Notes: generated by a model not told the origin, from the letters alone. A DNA stretch of 64,000 nt from Fimbriimonadaceae bacterium (GCA_022843485.1 JALHNM010000004.1:62001-126000); one strand, 5' to 3'. Counted from the stretch's first letter, positions 11,383-20,155 are shown. A program made the numbers and translations.

Positions 11383-11988
11383 TCAGGCGAGGACCTCGAC
11401 CGAGCGCACCGTCCCGTCCGTCTCGAGGTCGTAGACCCGAGGGACGCCGGTCGGGAGCTCGAGCGCGAGGATCTGCTCTGGCGTCAGGGCCTCGAGGTCC
11501 ATCACGATCGACCGGTTCGAGTTTCCGTGGGCCACGACGAGGACGTCCTTGCCCTGGCGCACGTCGCCCATGATCGCACGCTCGAAGAACGGGATCGTCC
11601 GGGCCTTGGTGTCCTTGAGCGACTCCCCGCCGGGAGGGGGGACGTCGTAGCTCCGTCTCCAGATATGAACCTGCTCTTCGCCGTACTTCTTGCGCATATC
11701 GTCCTTGTTCAACCCCGCCAGATCCCCGTAGTCGCGCTCGTTGAGGGCTTGGTCGCTGATGATCGGGAGGTCGAGGGGGATGCTGGCGAGGACGAGCTCC
11801 AGGGTCCGGGCAGCCCGCTTGAGCGCGCTGGTGTAGGCGACGTCCAGGCTGATGCCGCGCAAGCGCTCCCCGGCACGCCGGGCCTCGTCTTCGCCCTGTC
11901 GGGTGAGCGGGACGTCCACCCATCCGGTGAAGCGGTTCTCGAGGTTCCAGAGCGACTGACCGTGGCGGACGAGGACGAGCTTGGGCAT
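11383..11988 (-). CDS. gpmA: 2,3-bisphosphoglycerate-dependent phosphoglycerate mutase
   Basis: A glycolytic histidine-phosphatase-superfamily enzyme interconverting 3- and 2-phosphoglycerate. The catalytic RHG block ([10 protein letters not shown]) begins at residue 7, with the [11 protein letters not shown] segment right after, the [12 protein letters not shown] region containing the catalytic Glu, and the second histidine in [10 protein letters not shown]. At 201 residues from the ATG at 11988 it is shorter than E. coli GpmA (250), as in several other bacteria, because of a shortened central insertion. A TTG at 12000 would add four residues but is less likely. Confidence 0.93.
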   Translation of the reverse strand: MPKLVLVRHGQSLWNLENRFTGWVDVPLTRQGEDEARRAGERLRGISLDVAYTSALKRAARTLELVLASIPLDLPIISDQALNERDYGDLAGLNKDDMRKKYGEEQVHIWRRSYDVPPPGGESLKDTKARTIPFFERAIMGDVRQGKDVLVVAHGNSNRSIVMDLEALTPEQILALELPTGVPRVYDLETDGTVRSVEVLA

Positions 11989-12033
11989 GGTCGGCCCCAA
12001 GATACCGCCGAGGAGGGATCCAAGGCCCGAGGG

Positions 12034-12067
12034 CCCCGGAGGCGGGCAGTTTGCCCGCTCTCCGGGG
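12034..12067 (-). terminator. Strong hairpin after DUF1501 gene
   Basis: CCCCGGAGGCGGGCA (12034-12048) pairs with 12052-12067 over 15 base pairs with a single bulged T and a GTT loop. It sits 9 bases past the DUF1501 stop and separates that operon from gpmA. There is no U-tract, so termination could need Rho, or the hairpin could protect the 3' end. Confidence 0.65.
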
Positions 12068-12075
12068 GTTTGTCG

Positions 12076-13356
12076 TCAGCGGACGACGCCGAGGTAGCTC
12101 GGGGTGTAGTCGGGGAACACCGTCCCCAGGTTGGCTCCGTTCCCGAGCCGCTTGGACACGACCTCGGCGAGCACGGATCGGTAGTCCGTCGTCGCGTAGA
12201 GGTCTTGGTCGTCGAGGAGGTTCGCGAGGCCTGGCCACTGGCCGTAGACCCGGCCGCCGTTCACGGCCCCGCCCATCACGAACATACAGCTCCCGGCCCC
12301 GTGGTCGGTGCCCCTCGAGTTGTTCTGGGCCACGTTACGGCCGAACTCGCTGAGCACGACCATGGTCCAGTCCATCCGGGAGCCCGCGTCCATATCGAGG
12401 TGGAAGTTCGCGAGGTTGGCCCCGATGCTCGCCATGAGCTGTTCCATATAGCCCCCGACCGAGCCTTGCTGCTCGTGGGTGTCCCAGCCTTCGACGTCGA
12501 TGTGGATCGCCTCGACGCCGAGGTTGGCCTTGATCAGCGCCGCGGTCGACTTCATGGCGTAGCCGAAGTCGTCCTGGGTGTAGACCGCCCCGCCCGCGCC
12601 CTGGTAGTTCCGGACGTCGAGGGCCTCGAGCGACCGGATCGTGCGTTCGGTGTTCTCCACGGAGGCCCGGCAGGCGTCGTTCGCGGCGGCGTAGTTGGCC
12701 TGCGTGGCCTCGTGCACCGTCCGGAAGTCTTGGAACCAGGTCTGGTACCGGAAGTCGTCGACGTCCCGGATCGGGAGCGTCTTCGGCGCTCCGTTGAGCG
12801 TGCGGACCATGCCGTAGGTCATGGCGAGGCCCCGGAGCGCCGCGCCGGCGACCACTTCCGAGCTCGTCGCCAGGTGCCGTCCGAGCCATCCCGTGTTGAG
12901 GTGGGTGTCGCGACCGCAGTTCTCCATCCACCGCTGGGCGTCGAAGTGCGACCGGGTCCAGTCGTTCGCGCCGACGGCGTGGATCACGGCGAGCCGCCCG
13001 GCCCGGTAGATCGGCTCGAGGGGCCAGAACGGCTGGGCGAAGCCGAAGAACCCATCGAGGTCCCTGGCCCGCTTGGCGTGACCGCTCCCGGGCGGCGGGA
13101 CGGCGATGTCAGGCCGGAGTTGGTAGTACCGCGCCTCGCCGTGGGGCACGCAGAGCGTCAGGCCGTCCGCCCCGCCCCGCAGGTAGATCGAGATCACGAC
13201 GTCGCGGTTGGCCTGGTAGCTCTGGGCATAGGAGACCCGGGGGAGCCAGGCGGGCAGGGTTGTGGCGGCCGCCACGGCGGCCGAGGTCTTCAAGAACGAG
13301 CGCCGGCTGACCGCCTTGTACTCTTGGCAGCCTCGCAGTTCGGTGTCTTGGTTCAC
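12076..13356 (-). CDS. DUF1501 family exported protein
   Basis: A member of the DUF1501 family (alkaline-phosphatase-like fold), which is almost always encoded next to a DUF1800 gene; the biochemical role is not established. From the GTG at 13356 the protein is 426 residues with a twin-arginine signal (SRRSFLKTSAAVAAATTLP) and a mature start after YAQ. Family blocks include YLRGGADGLTL, HAVGANDWTRSHFDAQ, VEGWDTHEQQG and VLSEFGRNVAQNNSRGTDHGAGS near the C-terminus, which carries metal-ligand-type Asp/His residues. Longer upstream starts give low-complexity sequence antisense to the partner gene. Confidence 0.9.
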   Translation of the reverse strand: MNQDTELRGCQEYKAVSRRSFLKTSAAVAAATTLPAWLPRVSYAQSYQANRDVVISIYLRGGADGLTLCVPHGEARYYQLRPDIAVPPPGSGHAKRARDLDGFFGFAQPFWPLEPIYRAGRLAVIHAVGANDWTRSHFDAQRWMENCGRDTHLNTGWLGRHLATSSEVVAGAALRGLAMTYGMVRTLNGAPKTLPIRDVDDFRYQTWFQDFRTVHEATQANYAAANDACRASVENTERTIRSLEALDVRNYQGAGGAVYTQDDFGYAMKSTAALIKANLGVEAIHIDVEGWDTHEQQGSVGGYMEQLMASIGANLANFHLDMDAGSRMDWTMVVLSEFGRNVAQNNSRGTDHGAGSCMFVMGGAVNGGRVYGQWPGLANLLDDQDLYATTDYRSVLAEVVSKRLGNGANLGTVFPDYTPSYLGVVR

Positions 13357-13365
13357 TTGTTGTGT

Positions 13366-13372
13366 CCTCCTT
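13366..13372 (-). promoter_or_regulatory. Shine-Dalgarno overlapping the DUF1800 stop
   Basis: AAGGAGG lies nine bases upstream of the GTG at 13356 and overlaps the TAA stop of the upstream DUF1800 gene. This fixes the DUF1501 start and points to translational coupling of the pair. Confidence 0.85.
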
Positions 13373-14840
13373 AGTACCACTGGAAGCTGGGCGAGGCCAG
13401 CGCGATGGCGTGGGCGCCACGGTAGCGCCATTCGTCGAAGGGCCCGGCGGTGAGGTACGTCTCGACCGAGGTGCGGTCTCGGTTCGACATCTCGCCGCCG
13501 AAGAGGGTCTTGTTGATCCGGGCAAGGGCGTCGGCCGCGGTCATCGAGTCCCACGTCCGTCCGTCGTAGCTCTGGAGCCCCCAGACCTCGCCGTTGGCCA
13601 GGCTGTAGGCGAACTGCAGGCGCGGGCGCATGCTCGCCGCCCAGAAGTCGACGCGGTCGGGGTAGCCGTCCGGCGGCTCCCACTGGAAGGGCACCTGCCC
13701 GAGGTCGTTCAGGGTGATCCAGCGGAAGTACTCCATGTAGGTCAGCTTCGTCCGCATCCCCCGGAAGGCCGAGACGGCGAGGTTATAGGGCCTCTTGAGC
13801 TTCGGCGGGGCGGTGGAGATCACCGATTGGGCCAGCACTGCGCGGAGGCAGGACTTGATGTCGCCGTTCGTCGCGAGGAACACCTGGGCGACTTGGTTGA
13901 CCAACCCAGGGCTCGGGTCGTGCGAGACGAAGAACCGGACCAGCTTCTTGGCGATGTGCTCGGCGGTCTTCGGGTGGCTCGCGAGGAACGAGATCGCGAG
14001 CTCGCCCTCCTGCTGGCCGCTGAACGGGATCCGGTAGCCGAGCACGACCTTGTCGCCCCTGGCGTGCATGCCTGGGTCGAACCTCAACTGGCCTCGCCGG
14101 GCCAGGCTCGTGAACCCTTCGTCGACCGTCCAGCCGGTCAACACCTTCGCGAGGTTCTTGATGTCTTGGGTCACGTAACCCGCAGCGGGGCTCACGGTGT
14201 GGAGCTCGAGGATCTCACGGGCGAAGTTGATGTTCGGGTTATCGCCGTAGTTGTAGACGTTGTCGAGGTACCAGAGCATGCCCGGCGATCCGACGACGGC
14301 TCTAAGGAGCGTCCGGAAGTTGCCCAAGGCGTTAGCGCGGATCGCGTCTCGGACGTGGCTCATCATCGCTGAGCCCGCTTTGTCCGAGTAGACGGAGAAA
14401 TGGTCGCACCAGAACTCGACCACTTTCTCGAGGAGTTGACGCTTCGAGTACGCGTTGCGGAACACGGTCGACTGGATGAGTTGGTCGTTCGTAATCCAGA
14501 AGTCGTTCGCACCGTAGAGGTTCGAGACCGTCCACTGCGTTCGGGGCCACTTTGTGGCGACGACCGTCTCGCAGAACGTGTCGTCGATGGCCGCCGGGTT
14601 GAGTTGCTCCTCGAGGTACGGCTGATAGCCCAGGCGGGCGGCCCGGGCAGCGTCGACGGCGGTGATGCCCATCGTGATGCGCCGGACGAGGCGGTTCGTC
14701 GGGCTCGACCAGTTCTGCCAAGGGTCGTCGGCCCCGGCGATGCCGACACCGCCCGAGGGGACGATGTAAGCGGGCTGGACACCGCCCTCCTGGGGCGGGG
14801 AGAAGGAACGGGGTGAAGAGAGGAAGTCCCGACGCGTCAT
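13371..14840 (-). CDS. DUF1800 family protein
   Basis: The DUF1800 partner of the DUF1501 gene. Recognisable blocks are the N-terminal RLVRRITMGITAVDAARA helix, VEFWCDHFSVY, MLWYLDNVYNYGDNPNINFAREILELHT (diagnostic of the family), VLTGWTV and KKLVRFFVSHDPSP. From the ATG at 14840 it has 489 residues and begins with MTRRDFLSS. This looks like the front of a Tat signal but lacks the hydrophobic stretch that should follow, so export may depend on the partner or the start may be upstream (ATG at 14903 or 14915). It is transcribed from the promoter at 14932-14960. Confidence 0.88.
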   Translation of the reverse strand: MTRRDFLSSPRSFSPPQEGGVQPAYIVPSGGVGIAGADDPWQNWSSPTNRLVRRITMGITAVDAARAARLGYQPYLEEQLNPAAIDDTFCETVVATKWPRTQWTVSNLYGANDFWITNDQLIQSTVFRNAYSKRQLLEKVVEFWCDHFSVYSDKAGSAMMSHVRDAIRANALGNFRTLLRAVVGSPGMLWYLDNVYNYGDNPNINFAREILELHTVSPAAGYVTQDIKNLAKVLTGWTVDEGFTSLARRGQLRFDPGMHARGDKVVLGYRIPFSGQQEGELAISFLASHPKTAEHIAKKLVRFFVSHDPSPGLVNQVAQVFLATNGDIKSCLRAVLAQSVISTAPPKLKRPYNLAVSAFRGMRTKLTYMEYFRWITLNDLGQVPFQWEPPDGYPDRVDFWAASMRPRLQFAYSLANGEVWGLQSYDGRTWDSMTAADALARINKTLFGGEMSNRDRTSVETYLTAGPFDEWRYRGAHAIALASPSFQWY

Positions 14841-14931
14841 CGCCGTCTCATCGAGGAGACGTGCGTCGCGGCGGGTTCGAGGTGGGTCTGTGGTCTTTCC
14901 CATACAGGGCCTCATTGCTCGTGGCTCTTTC

Positions 14932-14960
14932 ACTATACGATGATCCGTGGCATAGATCAA
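14932..14960 (-). promoter_or_regulatory. Sigma70-type promoter of the DUF1800-DUF1501 operon
   Basis: On the minus strand a -35 box TTGATC (14955-14960) and a -10 box TATAGT (14932-14937) are separated by exactly 17 bases, both close to consensus. The transcript would start near 14925, upstream of all three candidate ATGs of the DUF1800 gene, and this excludes the TTG start that lies within the -35 box itself. Confidence 0.75.
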
Positions 14961-15226
14961 GGCTCCCGACTCACTTTTTTTCGAGATCGTTCGCTTACTA
15001 TATTGGCAAGTGTATCATGCCCTTTGCATGGGCGCAGAAGAGGAACCGATGGGAAAAGTGGTACGGAGAACGTATCGATCCCCGCCTCGCCCCTTACGAT
15101 TTTTTGGCGGGGTAAGGCAGGACGTGGCCAACGGCGCCTAGCGAATCCGTACCGAATCTTTCCCGGATACGGCCCTTGTCGCCCTGGGGTTGCGCCCGCC
15201 ACCCGCCGTGCCCGAAACGCCGCGGC
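14961..15226. other. AT-richer intergenic region between divergent genes
   Basis: This 266-base stretch between the DUF1800 promoter and the VirK-like gene is visibly poorer in GC than its surroundings and includes a T7 run. A CCCCGCC...GGCGGGG inverted repeat with a 19-base loop lies near 15078-15112. No good ORF was found, and no riboswitch or small RNA family is recognised. Confidence 0.5.
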
Positions 15227-15679
15227 ATGCCCGTGCTCACCGCTGTCTGCGCCCTCGTGGCACTCTCCGCCCCCGCGCGCCTGTCCAGCTACGCCGACGT
15301 GAAGCGGCACCTGATGGCCGGCGGCGACGTCCGGGTCGTGATCGAGTACAAGAAGACGAGCCTGACCGTCGAAGGGAAGGAGGAGCCCGCCCCCGACGCC
15401 GTCGGCGGGATGACCCTCGACGCCTACGAGACGTTCGCCAAAGGAGTCGTCAGGAACGAGAAGGAGTACCTGGCCACCTCGCACACCGCGCTCATCGGTC
15501 ACCCCCGGCACGGACACGTGTACAACTACGTCCGGCTCCGGCTCTACGAGGACGGTTCCGCAGAGTTGACCGCCCGATACCTCAAGCCCACGACCTTCGA
15601 GATCGTCATGGACGAGACCTTCCGAGGCCGGCTTAGCGACGGCAAGGACGGCCACGGGGTCCACATGTTCGCGCGCTGA
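15227..15679 (+). CDS. VirK family secreted protein
   Basis: A small secreted protein resembling the VirK family (PF06903), named after a plant-inducible Agrobacterium virulence gene but of unknown biochemical role and widely found outside pathogens. The ATG at 15227 gives a signal peptide (residues 1-18) followed by SSYADVKRHLMAGGDVRVVIEY. The family core is clear: DAVGGMTLDAYETFAKGVV, a HTALIGHPRHGHVYNYVRL strand pair, EDGSAELTARYLKP and MDETFRGRL. At 150 residues it is typical. It is followed by a terminator shared with tsf. Confidence 0.82.
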   Translation: MPVLTAVCALVALSAPARLSSYADVKRHLMAGGDVRVVIEYKKTSLTVEGKEEPAPDAVGGMTLDAYETFAKGVVRNEKEYLATSHTALIGHPRHGHVYNYVRLRLYEDGSAELTARYLKPTTFEIVMDETFRGRLSDGKDGHGVHMFAR

Positions 15680-15697
15680 GGCCCCCCGAAACGAAAA

Positions 15698-15727
15698 GGG
15701 GGCCCTGGCACGACTGCCAGGGCCCCC
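15698..15727 (-). terminator. Intrinsic terminator of rpsB-tsf, possibly bidirectional
   Basis: A perfect 13-bp stem, GGGGGCCCTGGCA (15698-15710) against 15715-15727, closes a CGAC loop between the convergent VirK-like gene and tsf. On the minus strand it is followed by TTTTCGTTT, giving a standard intrinsic terminator for tsf. The plus-strand side lacks a U-tract. Confidence 0.9.
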
Positions 15728-15747
15728 GGTGCGTCAGATCGCGCGGC

Positions 15748-16593
15748 TTAGGCGTCCATGCCGACCGAGAGCCGGACGTAGGCCTTGACCGAGATCGGTC
15801 CGCCCCCCGCCTTGCCCTCCTCGTCGAGGTACTGGCCGACCGACTTCTTCGCGTCCGTGTACATCGGTTGCTCGAGCAGCACGTTCGACTGGAAGAACTC
15901 CTTGTGCACCCGTCCTTGGGCCGCCTTCTCGGCGATGTCGGGGTTCTTGCCTTCGTTGATCGCGCGCTGCGTCTCGGTCTCGATCTCGGCCGCGATGACG
16001 TCCGCGGGGACGTCCTCCTTGCGCAGGAACGAGGGCGGGAAGGCGACCGTCTGCACGGCCACGTAGTAGCCGGCGTCCTTGATCGTGCTCGCCGAGCCCT
16101 CGAGCTCGACGGCCGACGCCTTCTTCCGGTCGTGGTGGTTGTAGACCGCCACCACGCCGTCCGTCTTGAGGAACACGGCCTTCTTGAGCACAATGTTCTC
16201 GCGAATGACGGCGACGGCTTGCGTCACGGCCTCAGCCACGCTGTGGCCGTCCATCTGGGCGACGTTGGGGTCGTCCGTCCCCGCGGCCAAGAGGGCGTCG
16301 GCGACCTTGCCGACAAGCTCCTGGAAGCTCTCGTTCTTGGCCACGAAGTCGGTCTCGCACTCGACGACCACGCCGACCGCGGACTTTCCGTCGGCGCTGG
16401 CCACGAAGTGGGCGATCCCTTCGCTCGTGCTCCGGTCGGCCCGCTTCGCCGCGGCCGCCTTGCCCTTCTCGCGAAGGAGCTGCTTGGCCCGGTCGAAGTC
16501 GCCGCCCGCTTCTTCGAGCGCGGCCTTACACTCCATCATCGGCGCGTCGGTCTCTTCGCGCAGCCTCTTGACTTCCTTTGCATCGATCGCCAT
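15748..16593 (-). CDS. tsf: Translation elongation factor Ts
   Basis: The guanine-nucleotide exchange factor for EF-Tu. The N-terminal UBA-like domain (residues 1-50, VKRLREETDAPMMECKAALEE) is followed by the diagnostic core containing CETDFVAKNESF, whose TDF residues insert beside the EF-Tu nucleotide site. The dimerisation and C-terminal module extends to residue 281. Its ATG overlaps the rpsB stop (TGATG), so the genes are translationally coupled in the usual rpsB-tsf order. Confidence 0.98.
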   Translation of the reverse strand: MAIDAKEVKRLREETDAPMMECKAALEEAGGDFDRAKQLLREKGKAAAAKRADRSTSEGIAHFVASADGKSAVGVVVECETDFVAKNESFQELVGKVADALLAAGTDDPNVAQMDGHSVAEAVTQAVAVIRENIVLKKAVFLKTDGVVAVYNHHDRKKASAVELEGSASTIKDAGYYVAVQTVAFPPSFLRKEDVPADVIAAEIETETQRAINEGKNPDIAEKAAQGRVHKEFFQSNVLLEQPMYTDAKKSVGQYLDEEGKAGGGPISVKAYVRLSVGMDA

Positions 16594-17546
16594 CAGTTGG
16601 TCTCCTGGGCGATTGTGGCGGCGGCGTCGTCTCCGGCTTGGGGCTCGGTGGGGGCGGCGGTGGGCTCTTCGGCCTGGGCCGGGGCCTCGGCGGTCGTCTC
16701 GACGGGTGCCTCGGCGACAGTGCCCTGGCTCCCCGGCACGACCCGCTCCCGCTCGCCGAAGGCGCGGAGGAACTCCTCCTCGACTTCGCCGAAGGCGACC
16801 GGGGCCGTGTCGTCTTCGACCACCTCGCCCTCTTCGCCGAGTGTGCCCTCGGTCATGGCCTCGTCGTACGGCTTGACCTCCAGGATCGCGTCGCTGATCT
16901 TGCTCGTCACGAGCCGGATCGCCCGGATCGCGTCGTCGTTGCCCGGGATCACGTAGTCGGCGATGTCCGGGTCGCAGTTGGTATCGACGATCGCCACGAC
17001 CGGGATGTTGAGCTTCTTGGCCTCCTTGACCGCGATCGACTCCTTGTTCAGGTCGACCACGAACATCAGAGCCGGGGCCTCGCTCATGTGCCGAATGCCT
17101 TCAAGGTACCGATTGAGCTTCTCCCGCTCCTCGGTGCGCCGCAGCTGCTCCTTCTTCGGCAGCCGGGCCATGTACCCTTCCGTCTCCATCTTGTCGAGTT
17201 CCTTGAGACGGCTGATCCGCTGCTGGATCGTGTCCCAGTTGGTGAGCATCCCGCCCAACCAGCGCTCGGTGACGAAGTATTGTCCGGACCGTAGCGCGGC
17301 CTCTTTGACCGCCGCCTGGGCTTGCTTCTTGGTCCCGACGAAGAGCACGGAGCCCCCGGCCTCGACGACCCGCTGGACATGGTTCAGGGCGTCCTCGAAG
17401 AGCTTGATCGTCTGGTGGAGGTCGAGGATGTAGATCCCGTTGCGAGCGCCGTAGATGTAGCGCTTCATCTTGGGGTTCCAACGACGCGTTTGATGCCCGA
17501 AGTGGACGCCCGCTTCGAGCAACTCTTTCATGCTGAGTTGCGGCAT
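16593..17546 (-). CDS. rpsB: 30S ribosomal protein S2 with long acidic tail
   Basis: Ribosomal protein S2, identified by [31 protein letters not shown] at the N-terminus, the FVGTKKQAQ and [10 protein letters not shown] blocks and the [13 protein letters not shown] region. The conserved S2 core ends near residue 230. About 85 further residues are rich in Glu, Ala, Pro and Thr and have no counterpart in E. coli S2; such low-complexity tails occur in a few phyla and their role is unknown. It is the first gene of the rpsB-tsf operon. Confidence 0.97.
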   Translation of the reverse strand: MPQLSMKELLEAGVHFGHQTRRWNPKMKRYIYGARNGIYILDLHQTIKLFEDALNHVQRVVEAGGSVLFVGTKKQAQAAVKEAALRSGQYFVTERWLGGMLTNWDTIQQRISRLKELDKMETEGYMARLPKKEQLRRTEEREKLNRYLEGIRHMSEAPALMFVVDLNKESIAVKEAKKLNIPVVAIVDTNCDPDIADYVIPGNDDAIRAIRLVTSKISDAILEVKPYDEAMTEGTLGEEGEVVEDDTAPVAFGEVEEEFLRAFGERERVVPGSQGTVAEAPVETTAEAPAQAEEPTAAPTEPQAGDDAAATIAQETN

Positions 17547-17727
17547 ATGTTGTTCCTGGGTTATCCTCCGGCCGCGGTGTGGCTCGCCTCATGCCCGAAT
17601 CGGGACCCAGTGGCGCACCGGTTGGCCGTGTGGTGTGGGACTCGAACTATACCGCCTCGCCCCTACCAGGTTCGGGCGAACGTGCCTACTCTCAGGCTGC
17701 CCGGGACGTCTTAAGAGTGAAGGGGAG

Positions 17728-18138
17728 ATGGCGGAAAGGAGGTTGGAGTCGTGTTCGGGCCCATGGGGCGGGTTCTGGCTGCAGTTCGGGCACCGCGGTG
17801 TGATGCGGGTCCACCTCACCTTCGAAGGGGGCGCTATCGGCGGCCAGGGCCAGGACTCCAGCGGCGACTTCACCATGGACGGGGTCTATACCGCCGACGG
17901 TCAGGTGAGCCTGCGAAAGGCGTACAGCGCCGTCTCGGTCGTGTTACGCGACGCCGCCCCGCTCCTGGTGTACGAGGGCCGGTGGGACGGGCGCCTCATC
18001 TTCGGCACCTGGCACCAGCACGACGACTCGTGGAACACGGGCGAGTTCGAGCTTTGGCCCGAGTCCGAGGAGGACCTCGCCGAACGCTCCCTCGCCCTCC
18101 AAGAGGACGCCCTCGTGGCCGGACCCCGTCCCGGCTAG
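17728..18138 (+). CDS. Hypothetical small beta-rich protein
   Basis: A 136-residue soluble protein that starts at an ATG six bases after an AAGGGGA ribosome site. It contains a repeated Gly/aromatic pattern (GFWLQFGHRGVMRVHLTFEGG, then GGQGQDSSGDFTMDGVYTADG), suggesting a compact beta-barrel or sandwich. A second half carries LLVYEGRWDGRLIFGTWHQHD. I do not recognise a named family. Its stop codon overlaps that of the convergent DinB gene in a shared CTAG. Open sequence upstream of the ATG is low-complexity and was not included. Confidence 0.6.
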   Translation: MAERRLESCSGPWGGFWLQFGHRGVMRVHLTFEGGAIGGQGQDSSGDFTMDGVYTADGQVSLRKAYSAVSVVLRDAAPLLVYEGRWDGRLIFGTWHQHDDSWNTGEFELWPESEEDLAERSLALQEDALVAGPRPG

Positions 18139-18554
18139 TGGCGGTAGATCGAGTACGGGTCCCAGCCGCCGAGCCTGATCCTCAGCGTCGCCAACTGGCC
18201 GACGTGGTAGGCGTCGTGCAGCAAGATGTAATCCTGGGCGAGCCGGTAGGACTCGTCCGTGTCGCTGGCGAGGGCGCGGGCCGTCGCCTCCTCCCGCTCC
18301 TTACGCCAGTTCGCCAAGACGCCCTCCAGGCTGGAGTCTTCGAGCCGGTAGCTGCCCCACTCGTGCTTGCCGCCGTCCATGTGCGTGGTGTACGCCCGGT
18401 AAGCCTCGGCGAGGTGCAGGGCCGTCTCGCGGGGCGACATCGCGGTGTCGGGGTCCTTCGCGTCCCACGACGCCCCGTCCAGCCCCGCGAAGCACGCCTC
18501 GAGCTGATACCCGGTCTCTTCTAGCTGTCCCTGCAGCAATTCTCGCGCCGTCAC
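18135..18554 (-). CDS. DinB family protein
   Basis: A four-helix-bundle DinB-like protein (DinB_2 type). Members usually bind a divalent metal through three histidines and include thiol-dependent transferases; the substrate here is unknown. Candidate ligands are His in ETALHLAEAY and the C-terminal LLHDAYHVGQLATLR motif, which is diagnostic. The GTG at 18554 gives 139 residues, and a TATACT element ends seven bases upstream, so the gene is probably leaderless. Longer upstream starts run antisense through aat and are rejected. Confidence 0.8.
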   Translation of the reverse strand: MTARELLQGQLEETGYQLEACFAGLDGASWDAKDPDTAMSPRETALHLAEAYRAYTTHMDGGKHEWGSYRLEDSSLEGVLANWRKEREEATARALASDTDESYRLAQDYILLHDAYHVGQLATLRIRLGGWDPYSIYRH

Positions 18555-18561
18555 GGGGTTG

Positions 18562-18567
18562 AGTATA
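18562..18567 (-). promoter_or_regulatory. -10 hexamer for leaderless DinB transcript
   Basis: TATACT (5 of 6 to the consensus) ends seven bases before the GTG at 18554 with no room for a ribosome-binding site, as expected for a leaderless mRNA. Confidence 0.5.
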
Positions 18568-18630
18568 GCCGCACAGGTAGTCTGGAGCTGGAAGTACGGA
18601 TTCCAGGGAGGGACAGGGACGCGTGAGGAA

Positions 18631-19239
18631 GTGACTGAGAGCGAGCTGACGTCCGACCTGATCGAGTTCGGGTACCGGCAGGGGATGTTCCCCATGGCCG
18701 ACGACCGCGGAACGATCCAGTGGTACTTCAGCCAGCGCAGGGCCCTGTTCCCGATCACGGGGGTTCGCGTGTCTCGCTCCCTCGCGCGTCGCCTCCGCTC
18801 CGGGGCGTTCGAGGTCACGTTCGACACCGCCTTCGAAGAGGTCATGCGGGGGTGTGTCCGGCCCAAGGACAACTGGATCAACGAGGACCTGATCGAGGTC
18901 TTCACCCGGATCCACCAGGAAGGGTGGGCGCACTCCTGCGAGGTGCGACGGGAGGGTCGGCTCGCGGGCGGGGTCTACGGCCTCGCGCTCGGAGGGGTGT
19001 TCTGCGCCGAATCCATGTTCCACCGTGAGACCGATGCGTCGAAGGTGGGGCTATGGGCTCTTGTGGAGCGGTGCCGGGAACTCGGGTTCCAGGTTTTCGA
19101 TGTCCAGGTAATGAACTCCCACCTGGCCTCGCTCGGGGCATACGAACTCGGGCACGTCGAGTACCTCGAGCTCGTCCAACGGGCGGCCGACCGCCAGACC
19201 GCCTGGAGCCGCCGCTTCAACCCGGGTTTCGTGACTTGA
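18631..19239 (+). CDS. aat: Leucyl/phenylalanyl-tRNA--protein transferase
   Basis: The N-end-rule enzyme that adds Leu or Phe to proteins with N-terminal Arg or Lys, marking them for ClpAP. Family motifs are FGYRQGMFPMAD, IQWYFSQRRALFPI, CVRPKDNWINEDLIEVFTRIHQEGWAHSCEV, GGVYGLALGGVFCAESMFHRETDASKVGL and the C-terminal SHLASLGAYEL. The GTG at 18631 is preferred, giving 202 residues. The gene overlaps the end of the convergent NYN gene by 23 bases. Confidence 0.95.
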   Translation: MTESELTSDLIEFGYRQGMFPMADDRGTIQWYFSQRRALFPITGVRVSRSLARRLRSGAFEVTFDTAFEEVMRGCVRPKDNWINEDLIEVFTRIHQEGWAHSCEVRREGRLAGGVYGLALGGVFCAESMFHRETDASKVGLWALVERCRELGFQVFDVQVMNSHLASLGAYELGHVEYLELVQRAADRQTAWSRRFNPGFVT

Positions 19240-20155
19240 CGTCCACGTGGTTCCAGTTGATGATGATCACCGAGTAGACGTTCGGCTCGCCGGTCCACCG
19301 ATCAACCCCCTCGCGCTTGGCGATCGACACCACGCCGCTGTCGTCGAGGCGGGTGATGAGCCGCTTCCGCTCGTGCTCGGCGAGGTGGGGGAGGTCCGTG
19401 CGCAGGCGGTGCAGGAACGGCGTCACGAAGACCTCGCGGTGGTGCCCGAACTCGTTGAGCAGGATGTCCAGGGCGTGCACGTCGTCGTCCTCGGTCAGCG
19501 ACTTGTCCGGGTTGAACTTCGTCCCGTAATCGATCTGCGCTGCCTCGGCGACCATCCACTTGGCTGCCGCTGGCGTGAGCGGCTCGAGTTTCCGCGGTTC
19601 GGCCCGCTTCGGCTTCGTCCCGAGCTTTTCGGCCACGTCCGGGTTCAGCAGAGTCTTCGCGTCAATGAAGTACTGGGCCCCGACGATCTGGAGCAGGTCG
19701 CCCGACATGCTGTCCGAGAACGAGATGGCCCGTACCGTCCGGGCATGGCTCTGTAGGTGCTTGATGACGGGGATGTAGTCCCGGTCGCCGGCCAGGAACA
19801 CGAACGTCTTTATGTCCTCGCGAGTGTACATGACTTGCATCGCGTCGATGCAGAGCCGCATGTCCGCGGCGTTCTTGTGCTCCGTGCCGGCAACGTTATG
19901 GGTCTCGACCCCAGCAAGGTAGAGCGGCCCCTGGACGTTCGAGCCAATCCGCTCGAAGTCCGCATAGGCGTGCGAGAGGATGCACTGTTCCCCGTACTGC
20001 TCGTCCAGGAGTCGCCGAGTCTCCCGGATGACTTGCACGACCTGGTCGCCCGGGTCGAACTCGTTCGGCAGGTTTTGCAGGAGGTGGTAGTGCAGATTCT
20101 CAAAGTCGGCGAAGATCGCCGCATATTTGACCGGATTCGCAAGATGGGGTGTCAT
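19217..20155 (-). CDS. NYN/PIN-like domain putative ribonuclease
   Basis: The N-terminal domain (residues 1-165) is a NYN domain, a PIN-like nuclease fold associated with RNA processing or degradation. It carries the expected acidic residues in AAIFADFENLH, HKNAADMRLCIDAM and TFVFLAGDRDYIPVIKHLQ. A linker rich in Lys, Arg and Pro leads to a C-terminal region of about 110 residues (VFVTPFLHRLRTDLPHLAEHERKRLITRL) that looks like a winged-helix or LOTUS-type module. The target is unknown. The ATG at 20155 is preferred over an upstream TTG because it is followed directly by conserved sequence. Confidence 0.82.
   Translation of the reverse strand: MTPHLANPVKYAAIFADFENLHYHLLQNLPNEFDPGDQVVQVIRETRRLLDEQYGEQCILSHAYADFERIGSNVQGPLYLAGVETHNVAGTEHKNAADMRLCIDAMQVMYTREDIKTFVFLAGDRDYIPVIKHLQSHARTVRAISFSDSMSGDLLQIVGAQYFIDAKTLLNPDVAEKLGTKPKRAEPRKLEPLTPAAAKWMVAEAAQIDYGTKFNPDKSLTEDDDVHALDILLNEFGHHREVFVTPFLHRLRTDLPHLAEHERKRLITRLDDSGVVSIAKREGVDRWTGEPNVYSVIIINWNHVDVKSRNPG

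Noticed and set aside
12084-13683. Upstream start at 13683 for the DUF1501 protein
   Set aside because: It would overlap 300 bases of the DUF1800 gene with Arg/Pro-rich sequence; the GTG at 13356 has a perfect ribosome site and a Tat signal.
17600-17690. Possible tRNA on the minus strand (GTTCGAGTCCC resembles a T-loop)
   Set aside because: The flanking five bases on each side do not pair, and no acceptor stem or anticodon arm can be drawn.
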